35,570 nucleotides of DNA, from the NCBI GenBank assembly GCA_014728245.1, contig WJLY01000246.1, positions 1 through 35,570 on the forward strand, in the 5' to 3' direction. The notes below the pieces were generated by a model, which had not been told where the DNA came from, searched no databases, and worked only from the letters and a program-made list of their open reading frames with translations. Of the stretch, positions 9,696 through 18,142 are shown in pieces. This DNA is from Candidatus Effluviviaceae Genus IV sp. (GTDB lineage: Bacteria; Joyebacterota; Joyebacteria; Joyebacterales; Joyebacteraceae). Position 1 is the stretch's first letter. Each line of letters opens with the position of its first letter. The position numbers and the translations under genes are program-made.

Positions 9696-10973
9696 TCACG
9701 AGATCGGGAGCGTTATCGCGAACGTGGTGCCCTTGCCCGGCTCCGTCCAGGGCACCGAGAGCCGGCCCTTGTGGTAGTCCTCGACGATGCGCCGCGAGAG
9801 CGCGAGGCCCAGTCCCCAGCCCTTTCGCTTGGTGGAGTAGCCCGGCTGGAACACCCTGCGCTTCTCTGCCGGCGAGAAGCCTCTCCCGCTGTCGGTGACC
9901 AGTATCCGGACCTGGCCCTGCTTGGGCAGGTGCTCGGTGGAGACCTCGATTCGCCCGCCCTCGGGGCCGAGCGCCTCGATCGAGTTCTTCACCAGGTTCT
10001 CCACCACCCACTCGAGGAGCTCGCGGTTGACCTCTAGCTGCGGAACGTGCTCGTAGCGCTCTTCTATCGTCACGTCCTTCCTGAGCGCCTCCGCGCGCCT
10101 GCGGAGGTAGTCGACCACCTCCCGCAACACGACCACCACGTCTTCCCGCTTCGTCTTCGGTATCGACCCGATCTGATTGAACCGGAGCGAGATCTTCTCC
10201 AGGCGCTCGAGGTCGCGCTGCATCTCGCCGGTCATGTCGGCGATCTTCTCGGACGGGCAGCCGCTCTTCGCCAGCTCTCGGATCAGCTCTACCCAGCCCA
10301 TCATCGATGAGATCGGGGTGCCGAGCTGGTGCGCGGTCTCTCTGGCCATGCCGACCCATATCGACCGGAGCTCGGCGAGCTTCGCGTTCCGGAATCCCAT
10401 GAAGCCGAGGAAGACGAGCACGCCGAAGGCCAGAAGCTCGACCGCGGGGAGGAACCTGATCTCCCGGATCATGCTCGATTCGCCGTAGTGGATGTAGCCG
10501 TGGACCTGATCGTCCCCGACGCGCGTCATCGGTATGGGCGCGTTATGGCTGTCGAGTTCTCCTACGAACTCGAACACCTCTCCGAACCGGGTGTTCTTCG
10601 TGCTCTCGTAGTCGGCGGTAAGGTATTGCCGGTGGCTCACCTCTTCGGGATCGAGGTCGACGGGCGTGCCCTTCCAGGTGATCGGGACTCCCCGTACGTC
10701 CGTGATCACGATCGGGAAGTCGATCGTCTGGATCAACTCAGTGAAGATCGCGCGCAGCTCCTCGTTCTCTCTCGCCGCGTACGTGGCGCTGGCGCACAGG
10801 CCCGCGAGCGATCGGGACAGCGTGGCGGCCTGGGCCTCGAGCCGCCTGATGAGGCTGTTCGTGTACAGCAGTATGGCGATGGCCAGCACGGAAACGGCGA
10901 TGAAGACATACGCTCTCGAGCGCGACGTGCTGAGGTCGGCCCACTCCGTGCCCCTCCGCCTGCCTGACGCCAT
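9696..10973 (-). CDS. membrane sensor histidine kinase (PorY-like partner of the PglZ regulator)
   Basis: A 425-residue kinase. TM1 is at ~22-43 and a periplasmic sensing segment of ~130 residues follows ('DFPIVITDVRGVPITWKG', PAS/dCache-like strands). TM2 is at ~175-197. Next come the HisKA box MARETAHQLGTPISSMMGW (phospho-His in ETAHQLGTP) and a HATPase_c domain with NLVKNSIEAL (N box), DSGRGF (G1), FQPGYSTK (F box) and GWGLGLAL (G2). The TAHQLGTP H-box variant is the one seen in PorY-type kinases. ATG 10973 has GGAGG 7 nt upstream. The stop is 55-70 bp before the porX-like start. A promoter candidate lies at 11016-11043. Confidence 0.92.
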   Translation of the reverse strand: MASGRRRGTEWADLSTSRSRAYVFIAVSVLAIAILLYTNSLIRRLEAQAATLSRSLAGLCASATYAARENEELRAIFTELIQTIDFPIVITDVRGVPITWKGTPVDLDPEEVSHRQYLTADYESTKNTRFGEVFEFVGELDSHNAPIPMTRVGDDQVHGYIHYGESSMIREIRFLPAVELLAFGVLVFLGFMGFRNAKLAELRSIWVGMARETAHQLGTPISSMMGWVELIRELAKSGCPSEKIADMTGEMQRDLERLEKISLRFNQIGSIPKTKREDVVVVLREVVDYLRRRAEALRKDVTIEERYEHVPQLEVNRELLEWVVENLVKNSIEALGPEGGRIEVSTEHLPKQGQVRILVTDSGRGFSPAEKRRVFQPGYSTKRKGWGLGLALSRRIVEDYHKGRLSVPWTEPGKGTTFAITLPIS

Positions 10974-11015
10974 TGCTCGCCCTCCGGAAACAGCCTTCCG
11001 CCACGTCCGTTCTTC

Positions 11016-11043
11016 AGTCTAGCATGGGGTCGGGGGGAGTCAA
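11016..11043 (-). promoter_or_regulatory. candidate sigma70-type promoter of the kinase/regulator operon
   Basis: On the minus strand TTGACT (11043-11038) is separated by 16 bp from TAGACT (11021-11016). Transcription would start near 11009, about 35 nt before the kinase ATG. The -10 box is part of a 9-bp inverted repeat (CTTCAGTCT at 11012-11020, AGACTGAAG at 11078-11086) whose loop contains a GC-rich palindrome. This could be a regulator site or the terminator of serS; the sequence cannot decide. Confidence 0.4.
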
Positions 11044-11109
11044 GCGGGCCCGCCCGCGGGAGAGCGTGAGCCTTGCGAGACTGAAGGGCTCGAGGAGTCG
11101 CGCTGCCGG

Positions 11110-12381
11110 TCAGGCTATCTCGGCGAGACCGTCCATGTAGGGTCGGAGGGCCTCGGGGATCCGCACTCGGCCGTCCGGAGTCTGGTAGTTCTCGACGACG
11201 GCGATGAGCGTCCGCGGCAGCGCGAGTCCCGACCCGTTCAGCGTGTGCACGAACCCGGGTTTCCCGCCGTCCTCCGGACGGTACCTGATGCCTGAGCGCC
11301 GGGCCTGGAAGTCCTCGAAGTTGCTGCACGACGACACCTCGAGCCAGGCGCCGACCCCCGGGGCCCACGCGTCGATGTCGTAGCATTTCGCGGCCGCGAA
11401 CGACAGATCACCCGTGCAGAGCGTCTTCACCCTGTACGGGATGCCGAGCCTCTGCAGGATGTCCTCGGCGTTCGCCGTCAGCGACTCCAGCTCGTCGTAG
11501 GAGGTCTCGGGCTCCACGAATTTGACCATCTCGACCTTGTCGAACTGGTGGACGCGGATCAGCCCCCGAGTGTCCTTGCCGTACGACCCGGCCTCGCGCC
11601 TGAAGCAGGGCGAGTATCCGACGTAGCGGACGGGAAGACGCCCGCCGTCGAGTATCTCCTCGCGGTGGATGTTCGTGATCGGTACCTCGGCCGTCGGGAT
11701 GAGGAAGAGGTCGTCGTCGCTCGTTCGGTACATGTCCTCTTCGAGCTTGGGCAGCTGCCCCGTACCGGTCATCGCGTCCCGGTTGGAGAGGAAGGGCGTC
11801 GACACCTCAGTGTAGCCGTGCTCCTTCGTGTGCACGTCGAGCATGAAGCGGATGAGCGCCCGCTCCAGAAGCGCGCCCAGTCCCACGAAGCAGATGAACC
11901 CCGACCCCGCGATCTTCGTCGCTGCGGGGAGATTCAGTATCCCGAGCTCCTCGCCTATCTCCCAGTGCGGCCGGGGGCTCGCGCAGGGTTCTTCGGGCTC
12001 GCCCCACTCCCGCACGAGCACGTTGTCGTCCTCGTCCTTCCCGACCGGGACCGAGGGGTGCGGTATGTTCGGCACGGTGAGCGCGAGCGCCTCGATCTCG
12101 TCGCGAAGCCCGGCCATGCGCTCGTCGAAGGCCTTGATCCTGGCCGAGACGTCGCGCATCTGTGAGATCAGCTCCGACGCGTCCTCGCCCTTCTTCTTCA
12201 TCTCGGCTATTCGCTCGCTCGAGACGTTCCGGTCCTGCTTCAGCTCGTCGGCCTCCACGATGAGCGCGCGAAGCTCCTCGTCGAGCGACAGCAGTCTCTC
12301 GAGATCGGCCTTCTCGCCCTTGTCTGCGATCGCCTTCCTGACCGCATCGGGGTCGTTGCGTATGTGCTTCAGATCCAGCAT
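11110..12381 (-). CDS. serS: seryl-tRNA synthetase
   Basis: A 423-residue class II aminoacyl-tRNA synthetase that charges tRNA-Ser. The N-terminal ~110 residues form the long antiparallel coiled coil that grips the tRNA variable arm ([22 protein letters not shown] and a charged helical stretch after it). The catalytic domain shows motif 2 ([24 protein letters not shown]) and motif 3 ([19 protein letters not shown]), with the serine-site TAEVPI segment. The length is normal. The start ATG at 12381 is 44 bp after the stop of the WecA-like gene on the same strand, so it may be read from that promoter. Confidence 0.97.
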   Translation of the reverse strand: MLDLKHIRNDPDAVRKAIADKGEKADLERLLSLDEELRALIVEADELKQDRNVSSERIAEMKKKGEDASELISQMRDVSARIKAFDERMAGLRDEIEALALTVPNIPHPSVPVGKDEDDNVLVREWGEPEEPCASPRPHWEIGEELGILNLPAATKIAGSGFICFVGLGALLERALIRFMLDVHTKEHGYTEVSTPFLSNRDAMTGTGQLPKLEEDMYRTSDDDLFLIPTAEVPITNIHREEILDGGRLPVRYVGYSPCFRREAGSYGKDTRGLIRVHQFDKVEMVKFVEPETSYDELESLTANAEDILQRLGIPYRVKTLCTGDLSFAAAKCYDIDAWAPGVGAWLEVSSCSNFEDFQARRSGIRYRPEDGGKPGFVHTLNGSGLALPRTLIAVVENYQTPDGRVRIPEALRPYMDGLAEIA

Positions 12382-12425
12382 CTCCGTACCTACCGGTTGC
12401 GGGACTTCGTTGCGGCGCCGGTCGT

Positions 12426-13601
12426 TCAGCGCACTTCGACTGTCTCTTTGGGCTTCTCGGGCGCTTCGGCGGGCTTCTCGAGCTCGGACGATCGCTCCCG
12501 CGGGGGCAACGTGAGAATCAGCAGATCTTCGTCGTCCGGCTCGACGACTGCGCTCTCGAACCTCATCTTCCTCAGCACCGCGAGCGCCTTCTCGGGGACG
12601 GGAACGCGCACGAGGCGCAGTCCGAGGAACGCCATCCCGACCACCGCCGCGATCGTGGCGACCGCGACGAGCGACGGCCCGCCGGAGCTCAGAAACGAAA
12701 GGTATATCGCCGCGCCCGTAAGAGAGGCAGAGATCAGATATATGGTCGAGGCCGTCTGCCTGGGCGACATGCCCAGGCGCGCGAGGCGATGAGAGCTGTG
12801 GTCCTTGCCGCCGGTCGCCACGTCACGGCCGTCGAGTACTCTTGAGGCGGTCACCAGAAACGCGTCGAAGATCGGATAGCCGAGCATGAGAACCGGCAGA
12901 AGGAGCGACGTAGACCCCGCCTCGGCTCCCGCCACCGCGCGAAGCGAGAGGCCGCCCACCACGTATCCGAGGAAGAGGCTGCCGGCATCGCCCAGGAAGA
13001 TGGAGGCCGGCCAGAAATTGTAGCGGAGGAAGCCCAGAGCGCCGCCGGCCACCGCTATGGCGGCGATGGCGGTCACCATGTGCCCGTTCCCCAGCGCCAG
13101 GGAGAAGATGCCGAACGAGGCTATCGCGGCCAGGCCGGTCGTGATGCCGTCCATGTTGTCCAGGAAGTTGAACGCGTTCATGAGCCCGACCATCCAGAGG
13201 AGCGCGACCGGGAACCCGATGACCATCGGAACCGGCAGTCCCTCCACGCCGCCCGACAGGAGCATGACCGCCGCGGCGACGGTCTGGCCGGTAAGCTTCA
13301 CGGCCGGGCGCATGCCGTTCGCGTCGTCGGCCAGGCCCAGGACGACCACCATGAGGCCGCCCGACATGAAGCCCACGATGCGCGCGCTGTAAGGACATTG
13401 GATGAGCGCGAGCGCGGCCGCGGCCGACGCCAGGCTGGCCAGCGCCACCGCGATCCCGCCCATCAGCGGCGTAGGCTTGAGATGGACCTTGCTTCTGTTC
13501 GGATGGTCAAGAAACCGGAGGCGCGTGGCCAGGCTGCGTACCGCCGGTGTCAGGGCGAGGACGGCCAGAAGCGAGAGCCCGAACGCACAAAGATAGATCA
13601 T
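12426..13601 (-). CDS. WecA/TagO/MraY-family undecaprenyl-phosphate sugar-1-phosphate transferase
   Basis: A 391-residue polytopic protein with about 10-11 membrane segments. Family motifs occur in order: [27 protein letters not shown] (catalytic Asp pair), [22 protein letters not shown] and [18 protein letters not shown] is the WecA/TagO form of the cytoplasmic loop rather than the MraY form, so it probably transfers a HexNAc-1-phosphate to undecaprenyl phosphate to start glycan assembly. The C-terminal ~50 residues (after '[10 protein letters not shown]') are a soluble acidic Pro/Glu-rich tail beyond the usual family end. ATG 13601 has a GGGAG SD 5-6 nt upstream and a near-consensus promoter about 40 bp away. 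Confidence 0.93.
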   Translation of the reverse strand: MIYLCAFGLSLLAVLALTPAVRSLATRLRFLDHPNRSKVHLKPTPLMGGIAVALASLASAAAALALIQCPYSARIVGFMSGGLMVVVLGLADDANGMRPAVKLTGQTVAAAVMLLSGGVEGLPVPMVIGFPVALLWMVGLMNAFNFLDNMDGITTGLAAIASFGIFSLALGNGHMVTAIAAIAVAGGALGFLRYNFWPASIFLGDAGSLFLGYVVGGLSLRAVAGAEAGSTSLLLPVLMLGYPIFDAFLVTASRVLDGRDVATGGKDHSSHRLARLGMSPRQTASTIYLISASLTGAAIYLSFLSSGGPSLVAVATIAAVVGMAFLGLRLVRVPVPEKALAVLRKMRFESAVVEPDDEDLLILTLPPRERSSELEKPAEAPEKPKETVEVR

Positions 13602-13639
13602 GACAGCTCCCCGGGGGATTCTGTCCCGAATCGGTCGGG

Positions 13640-13668
13640 ATTATTCCTAACACACCGGTAGCTGTCAA
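13640..13668 (-). promoter_or_regulatory. near-consensus sigma70-type promoter of the WecA-like gene
   Basis: On the minus strand a perfect TTGACA (13668-13663) is followed after exactly 17 bp by AATAAT (13645-13640), one mismatch from the consensus -10. Start of transcription is expected near 13633, about 30 nt before ATG 13601. It is one of the clearest promoters in this GC-rich window, and the AT content drops back sharply on both sides. Confidence 0.65.
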
Positions 13669-13720
13669 GCTCTTTATCGGTTGACCTCCTCCGCCGCTGT
13701 CCCGGGCGGGACGGGGCGGA

Positions 13721-13737
13721 AGCCCGCTCGTCGGGCT
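13721..13737 (-). terminator. weak terminator-like hairpin after the SDR gene
   Basis: Read on the minus strand, AGCCCG-ACGAG-CGGGCT is a perfect 6-bp stem with a 5-nt loop, just downstream of the SDR stop at 13742. No T-run follows, so intrinsic termination is uncertain. It separates the SDR gene from the promoter of the WecA-like gene. Confidence 0.3.
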
Positions 13738-13741
13738 CACA

Positions 13742-14701
13742 CTAGCGCTTGAAGTCCGCCACTACGCGTTCCAGAAGCTCAGCAAGTGAGATGCGCGGCT
13801 CGTAGCCCACGAGCGACCTTATCTTCGAGAGATCGGGGATCCGCCGTCTCATGTCCTCGAATCCCTCCTCGTAGGCCTTCTCGTAGGGTATGAACTCTAT
13901 CTCGGAGTCGGATCCCGTGAGTTCGAGCACCCTACGGGCCAGTTCCTCGATCGTTGTCTCCTCGTCGCTACCGAGGTTCAGCACCTCCCCGTTCGCCGCA
14001 GGCTCCTCGATCAGGGCCAGGACACCGCTCACTACGTCCGATACGTCGCAGAAGCATCTGGTCTGCTGCCCGTCGCCGTAGACCGTGAGCGGGTGGTCGA
14101 GAAGCGCCTGCTTGACGAAACGCGGTATGACCATGCCGTACTGGCCGGTCTGCCTGGGCCCGCACGTGTTGAAAAGACGAACTATGACGACGGGTAGCTG
14201 CTTTTCCCGATGATAGGCGAGCGCGAGGAATTCGTCAATCGCCTTCGAAGAGGAATAGCCCCACCTGCTGATGGTCGTGGAGCCGAGCACCCGGTCGTCG
14301 TCCTCCGCGCAGGGCTGGTGATTCGCCTTCCCGTAGATCTCCGAGGTGGAGAAGATCATCACCTTCTTCTTGTACTCATTCGCCTGCTGCAGGACGATCT
14401 CGGTTCCGCGGATATTGGTCTCGAGCGCCTTCAGCGGATTGTCGATTATGTACTGGACGCCGACCGCGGCTGCGAGGTGGAAGACCACGTCTACCTTGGC
14501 CGTCAGCTCGGAGACCACGCGTTCGTCCAGGATCGTGTCGATCACGTACTGGAAGCCGGGGTGCTCCTCGAGGTGGGCGATGTTCTCGAAGCGACCCGTC
14601 GAGAGATCGTCGATCATCCAGACCTTGTCGTCGCGGGCGAGGAGCGCTTCCACGAGATGCGATCCTATGAAGCCGGCCCCACCTGTGACGAGCGCGTTCA
14701 T
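13742..14701 (-). CDS. NAD-dependent SDR nucleotide-sugar epimerase/decarboxylase
   Basis: A 319-residue extended SDR enzyme. The N-terminal Rossmann motif is TGGAGFIGSHL (residues ~6-16). The NAD-contacting DDLSTGR follows, then VVFHLAAAVGV, the catalytic IFSTSEIYGK, and the active-site Tyr/Lys in WGYSSSKAIDE (YxxxK). NTCGPRQTGQYG lies in the sugar-binding part. It resembles UDP-glucuronate decarboxylase and UDP-glucose 4-epimerase; since a UDP-glucose dehydrogenase is encoded at 27987-29309, a UDP-glucuronate to UDP-xylose step is an attractive inference. The start ATG at 14701 has GGGGAG ~12 nt upstream, a long spacing. The gene is flanked by non-coding DNA on both sides, so it may be its own unit within the glycan locus. 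Confidence 0.9.
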   Translation of the reverse strand: MNALVTGGAGFIGSHLVEALLARDDKVWMIDDLSTGRFENIAHLEEHPGFQYVIDTILDERVVSELTAKVDVVFHLAAAVGVQYIIDNPLKALETNIRGTEIVLQQANEYKKKVMIFSTSEIYGKANHQPCAEDDDRVLGSTTISRWGYSSSKAIDEFLALAYHREKQLPVVIVRLFNTCGPRQTGQYGMVIPRFVKQALLDHPLTVYGDGQQTRCFCDVSDVVSGVLALIEEPAANGEVLNLGSDEETTIEELARRVLELTGSDSEIEFIPYEKAYEEGFEDMRRRIPDLSKIRSLVGYEPRISLAELLERVVADFKR

Positions 14702-14969
14702 CCGTGCGGAAACTCCCCGTTGACAGAAACGGCCCCTCGCGCGCCACGGGACCGATCACAGCTTCACTACTCTCTCGAATAGGACGATACACCGGCGGGC
14801 GTCTTCGAAGCAAACGATTTCCGGTTGCCCGCGGGGAGCCCGCTCCCGATCGACCGGCGGCAGACGTCTGGCGGCCACCCGGAAGCAGGCTGTTTCCGGT
14901 GACCGATCCCCTCGTGACGGCGCTGCGAAACCGACGGGAACACGAACACAGCGCGCCGCTCAACAAGCC
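14702..14969 (-). promoter_or_regulatory. 268-bp gap with hairpins and a weak promoter candidate for the SDR gene
   Basis: No gene is visible here. Reading the minus strand after the methyltransferase stop, an imperfect long hairpin (14905-14872) pairs GGTCACCGGAA with TTCCGGGTGGCC. It is followed by the perfect palindrome CAGACGTCTG and by GGGAGC-GG-GCTCCC. Further on, TTGCTT (14813-14808), 18 bp and TATCGT (14789-14784) form a modest promoter candidate for the SDR gene. The hairpins may end the upstream transcript, but none has a T-run. Confidence 0.35.
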
Positions 14970-15671
14970 TTACGCTGATGAGCGCCCCTCATCGCCGGTC
15001 CGGTCTCCGTCCGGCACGCCGCACCAGGCGACGGCGATCCAGTCGCGCCCCAGGTCGACGAGGAAAAGCCTCTCCGGGCCGATGCCGGCTGCCGAGAAGA
15101 GCCCCAGCACCTCGCCGCGCCCGTAGAAGCGCACGAAGCTCCCCGAGAGGGCGAACCGCAGCTTCCTTATCGGCACGCGCCACTCCCAGCGCTTCGGGAA
15201 CGAGGCGAAGATGCGGCCCCGGCACCTGTTGACCATGAGCGCCAGGTCCACCGACGGGTCTTCAATGTAGTCGAAGTAGCCGGTCGCGACCACGACGTCG
15301 AAGGTCTCGTCGGTCGAGAGGTCCCTGAAAGGCTCGACGCGGAACTCGCAGCGCTCAGCGACTCCCCTCGTGACCGCTTCCTCCTCGGCTATCCGGATCA
15401 TCTCCCCGGCGAAATCGACGCCGAGGACACGCGAGGCGCCCCGTCCGGCCAGCTCGAGCGCGTAGCGCCCCGACCCGCAGCCCACGTCGAGCGCCTTCCA
15501 CTCGCACGGAAGCGGCGCGAGGTTGCATATCAGCCTGAAGCGCTCGACCACGACGCGCCGGAACATGCGGTCGATGACCCGCTGGTAGAAGGGCTTCCTG
15601 CGCTCGTAGACGGCGTCGAAGCGATGCGCCGCGCGCTCGAAGTGCTCACGTACGATGTCGCTCGAGCTCAT
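14970..15671 (-). CDS. class I SAM-dependent methyltransferase
   Basis: This 233-residue protein has the Rossmann-type methyltransferase core: motif I is LDVGCGSGRYALEL (residues ~61-74), the acidic residue after strand 2 is in VLGVDFAGEMI, and motif IV is FDVVVATGYFDYI. The N-terminal helical part (HFERAAHRFDAVYE...) resembles UbiG- and BchM-type small-molecule methyltransferases. The substrate cannot be read from the sequence. Its start (ATG 15671) lies inside the 3' end of the deacetylase gene (26-bp overlap), which suggests coupled translation and a shared role, such as O-methylation of a sugar or lipid-linked intermediate; that is inference. The last ~15 residues are a polar tail. Confidence 0.85.
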   Translation of the reverse strand: MSSSDIVREHFERAAHRFDAVYERRKPFYQRVIDRMFRRVVVERFRLICNLAPLPCEWKALDVGCGSGRYALELAGRGASRVLGVDFAGEMIRIAEEEAVTRGVAERCEFRVEPFRDLSTDETFDVVVATGYFDYIEDPSVDLALMVNRCRGRIFASFPKRWEWRVPIRKLRFALSGSFVRFYGRGEVLGLFSAAGIGPERLFLVDLGRDWIAVAWCGVPDGDRTGDEGRSSA

Positions 15672-16479
15672 GTACCATCACCCCGCCTAAGGGTTGGAAA
15701 GAGAACTCGCTCAGTAAGCGCTCGAGCTTACCTGCCGTCGGCCCGAGATTCCAGTAGTGAGTCAATCTGGCCTTCCAGTGGAACGCGACGCGCGGATGGC
15801 CCGGATCGAGCTCCCAGGGGTGTATGTAGAAGACGACCGGCCTTCCCTCCTTCTCGAGCCTCCTCAGGTGGAGTCTGGTGAGCGCGTAGGGGTATATCCT
15901 GAAGTACGCGCCTCCGGTCGCCGGCAGGCGGCGTCCCGGGTAATCGACGACCGACAGCGGGAACTCGAAGACGCTTCCGGACGGCGTGTAGACGGGCCCC
16001 GGAGCCGTGTCGAAGTCCGGAATGCCGTACCGCCAGTTGCGGACGGGGAAGACACTCGAGTCGCACTCGAACCCGAGCTCCGCGAGGACATCGAACGCCC
16101 ACAGAGAGCGCTCGGTGATCGAGAAGTAGGCGGCCCTGTACGCGCTGACGCGCGTTCCCGACACGTCCTCGATCGCCTTCTTCGCATCCTCGGTTTCGCG
16201 CCTGAACCTCTCCGGCGTCATCGAGTACAGAAGGTCGTGCGACCAGCCGTGGCAACCGATCTCGTGCCCGTCGGACGCCAGCGCCCGGATGAGCGCCGAC
16301 TGCTCCTTCGCAACAGGTCCCAGAACGAAGAAGGTGGCCTTGGTCGACCGATCGTCCAGAAGTTCCCTCAGAACACCCATCCCGATGCCGAGGCGTCGCT
16401 CCGACCCGGCCTTCTCGAGAGGGTCGATCGGAACCCCGTCGAACCAGTCCTCTACGTCCACTGTGAACGCGTGCAGCAC
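15646..16479 (-). CDS. XrtA/PEP-CTERM-type polysaccharide deacetylase
   Basis: A 277-residue NodB-fold deacetylase. The N-terminus HAFTVDVEDWFDG carries the catalytic base and metal Asp, GHEIGCHGWSHDLL is the His-box, and SAYRAAYFSI is motif 3. The C-terminal block (YPYALTRLHLRRLEKEGRPVVFYIHPWELDP, given in two parts here: 'YPYALTRLHLRRLE' and 'FYIHPWELDPGHPRV') matches the DUF3473 region of deacetylases found in exosortase-associated EPS loci. The start is GTG 16479 with GAGGGGG 5 nt upstream. The frame continues to 16548, but that part lies in the flippase gene and has no homology. It begins 13 bp after the flippase stop and overlaps the methyltransferase by 26 bp. It probably removes N-acetyl groups from the glycan. 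No exosortase is in the window. Confidence 0.9.
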   Translation of the reverse strand: MLHAFTVDVEDWFDGVPIDPLEKAGSERRLGIGMGVLRELLDDRSTKATFFVLGPVAKEQSALIRALASDGHEIGCHGWSHDLLYSMTPERFRRETEDAKKAIEDVSGTRVSAYRAAYFSITERSLWAFDVLAELGFECDSSVFPVRNWRYGIPDFDTAPGPVYTPSGSVFEFPLSVVDYPGRRLPATGGAYFRIYPYALTRLHLRRLEKEGRPVVFYIHPWELDPGHPRVAFHWKARLTHYWNLGPTAGKLERLLSEFSFQPLGGVMVHELERHRT

Positions 16480-16492
16480 GGGTCCCCCTCGA

Positions 16493-18142
16493 TCACGCGC
16501 CCGGACGCCGCGTGGCCCGCTCCCGGCCGCGCAACGTGGCGATGACATCGTAACCGAAGACGGCCTTCATGAACAGGCCCGCCGCCGCGTAGAGGAGACT
16601 CCCCAGCAGAGCCGCGACGGCGAGGTTCGCCACGGAGTGTTCCGGACCGACGAGGACGAGGTACCCGTGAACCACGCCCGCCGCCGCCGCCGCCGCGGCG
16701 ACCGGCGGCAGGAGCTCCGAAAGGTACGACCTGACCCGCAGGCCGACCACTCGCGTCACCGCGTATATGACGATCGGGACGTTCACGCACCCGGCCAGCA
16801 GAACGGCTATCGACGCGCCCTCTATGCCCCACCGCGTGGTGAACGGGTAGATGACGACGGCGAGTGTGGCAAGGTGAAGCATGGTAAGGCGCGTCAGTAT
16901 CTCGGGCCGTCCCACGCCGTGGAAGACCGGGCCCGCGGTCGCCCCCACCGCCCGAAGGAAGCCGTAGGCGGTCAGGAGCTGGAGCGGGACGATCATCGGA
17001 AGCCACTGGTTGGACTCGGGAGTCCCCAGAAACACGCGCACGAAAACGGGGCCGAGAACGATGATCCCGGCGGAGAGCGGAGCGGCGAGAAACATGTTCA
17101 AGCGTAACGTTCGCCTGAACGCTCTGGCCAACCTCTCGGGCTCATGCTGTAGCTTCGAGTACGCGGGGAACGCGACGCCGGATATCACATGCGTGACCTC
17201 GGTGGCAGGCGCGCTCCCGTAGATGTAGCCCATGCGGTAGAACGCCAGCGGCTCGGTACCGAGCACGCGTCCGACGAGTATGTCGTCCCCCTGAGTCAGG
17301 ACGTAGCGCAGTACCTCCGAACCCCACACCCACCTCCCGAATCCCACGAGCTTCCGCATGCGCTCCCTGTCGATGCGGAAGCGCACGCGCGGCGCGACGA
17401 TGTGCGATACCACAAGCCTCACGAAGTTACCGGACAGAAGCCCGAGGACAAGCGCCCACGCGTTCTTGAGCATCACGGCCGCCACGAACGACACGACCAG
17501 GTCGGCCAGCGTGCCGCTCATCCTGTAGGCGAACTGGAGTCCGAACCTGAGGTTCTTCTGGAAGCGTACGACTCCGATGTTGGTGAATCCCAGGAGCGCG
17601 GCGTTGATGCCTACGGCTGCCACGAGCGGGGACGCGCTCGGCTCCCTGAAGAACGCCGCGACCGCTGGCGCCGCCGCGTACAGTATCGCCGCCAGCGCCA
17701 CGCCCCTCAGCGCCTGCACTGTCCAGGCGGTGTCCAGGTACGGCGAGATGTGGCCGTCCTCCCAGACGAGCGCCTCCTGGAAGCCGGTCCTGGATAGATA
17801 GTCGACGAGCCATAGCGCGAGAAGGGCTATGCCGAACCGCCCGAAGTCCTCGGGAGACAGCATGCGCGCAAGGACCGTCATCCGCACGAGCCACACGAGG
17901 CGCTCGACCACCCTGAGCGCAAGGACCCAGAATCCGCCCCTGACGACCCGATCATGCAGCGGCGGCCCGCGCAGGCTGCTCCTCTTGCTCGGCTCGTTGT
18001 TCCCGGCGTCGCCCGGCCGGCGCAGTAGCCAGCTCGGCATCAGACGACGGCTCCGGCTGCGAACACGTCCCTCACCACTCGCTCTCTCCCCTCGCCGCAC
18101 GAGGGACCGATCCGGTCTGTCCGCGCGCGACCCGCGGCCCAT
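16493..18142 (-). CDS. Wzx-type lipopolysaccharide/EPS flippase (MOP superfamily)
   Basis: A ~549-residue membrane protein with 12-14 hydrophobic helices, starting with RGGFWVLALRVVERLVWLVRM and the MLSPEDFGRFGIALL loop typical of polysaccharide synthase/Wzx proteins (Polysacc_synt_3). DILVGRVLGTEPLAFYRMGYIYGSAP is another family hallmark. It should flip undecaprenyl-linked oligosaccharides across the inner membrane. The start is unsure: ATG 18142 gives an Arg-rich 34-residue leader, and ATG 18040 is closer to the normal family start. Each has only a distant SD (about 11 nt). A TACAAT -10-like box at 18175-18170 would fit the upstream start. The deacetylase gene follows after 13 bp. Confidence 0.9.
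   Translation of the reverse strand: MGRGSRADRPDRSLVRRGERASGEGRVRSRSRRLMPSWLLRRPGDAGNNEPSKRSSLRGPPLHDRVVRGGFWVLALRVVERLVWLVRMTVLARMLSPEDFGRFGIALLALWLVDYLSRTGFQEALVWEDGHISPYLDTAWTVQALRGVALAAILYAAAPAVAAFFREPSASPLVAAVGINAALLGFTNIGVVRFQKNLRFGLQFAYRMSGTLADLVVSFVAAVMLKNAWALVLGLLSGNFVRLVVSHIVAPRVRFRIDRERMRKLVGFGRWVWGSEVLRYVLTQGDDILVGRVLGTEPLAFYRMGYIYGSAPATEVTHVISGVAFPAYSKLQHEPERLARAFRRTLRLNMFLAAPLSAGIIVLGPVFVRVFLGTPESNQWLPMIVPLQLLTAYGFLRAVGATAGPVFHGVGRPEILTRLTMLHLATLAVVIYPFTTRWGIEGASIAVLLAGCVNVPIVIYAVTRVVGLRVRSYLSELLPPVAAAAAAAGVVHGYLVLVGPEHSVANLAVAALLGSLLYAAAGLFMKAVFGYDVIATLRGRERATRRPGA

Noticed and set aside
7268-9898. An 876-codon plus-strand frame opposite tsaB, tsaE and the PorX-like gene
   Set aside because: Arg/Ser/Pro-rich with no recognisable domain, while the opposite strand has three well-supported genes.
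14859-14905. Palindromes between the methyltransferase and SDR genes as a mobile-element end
   Set aside because: No transposase, no target-site duplication and no second copy in the window; local hairpins in GC-rich DNA are common.
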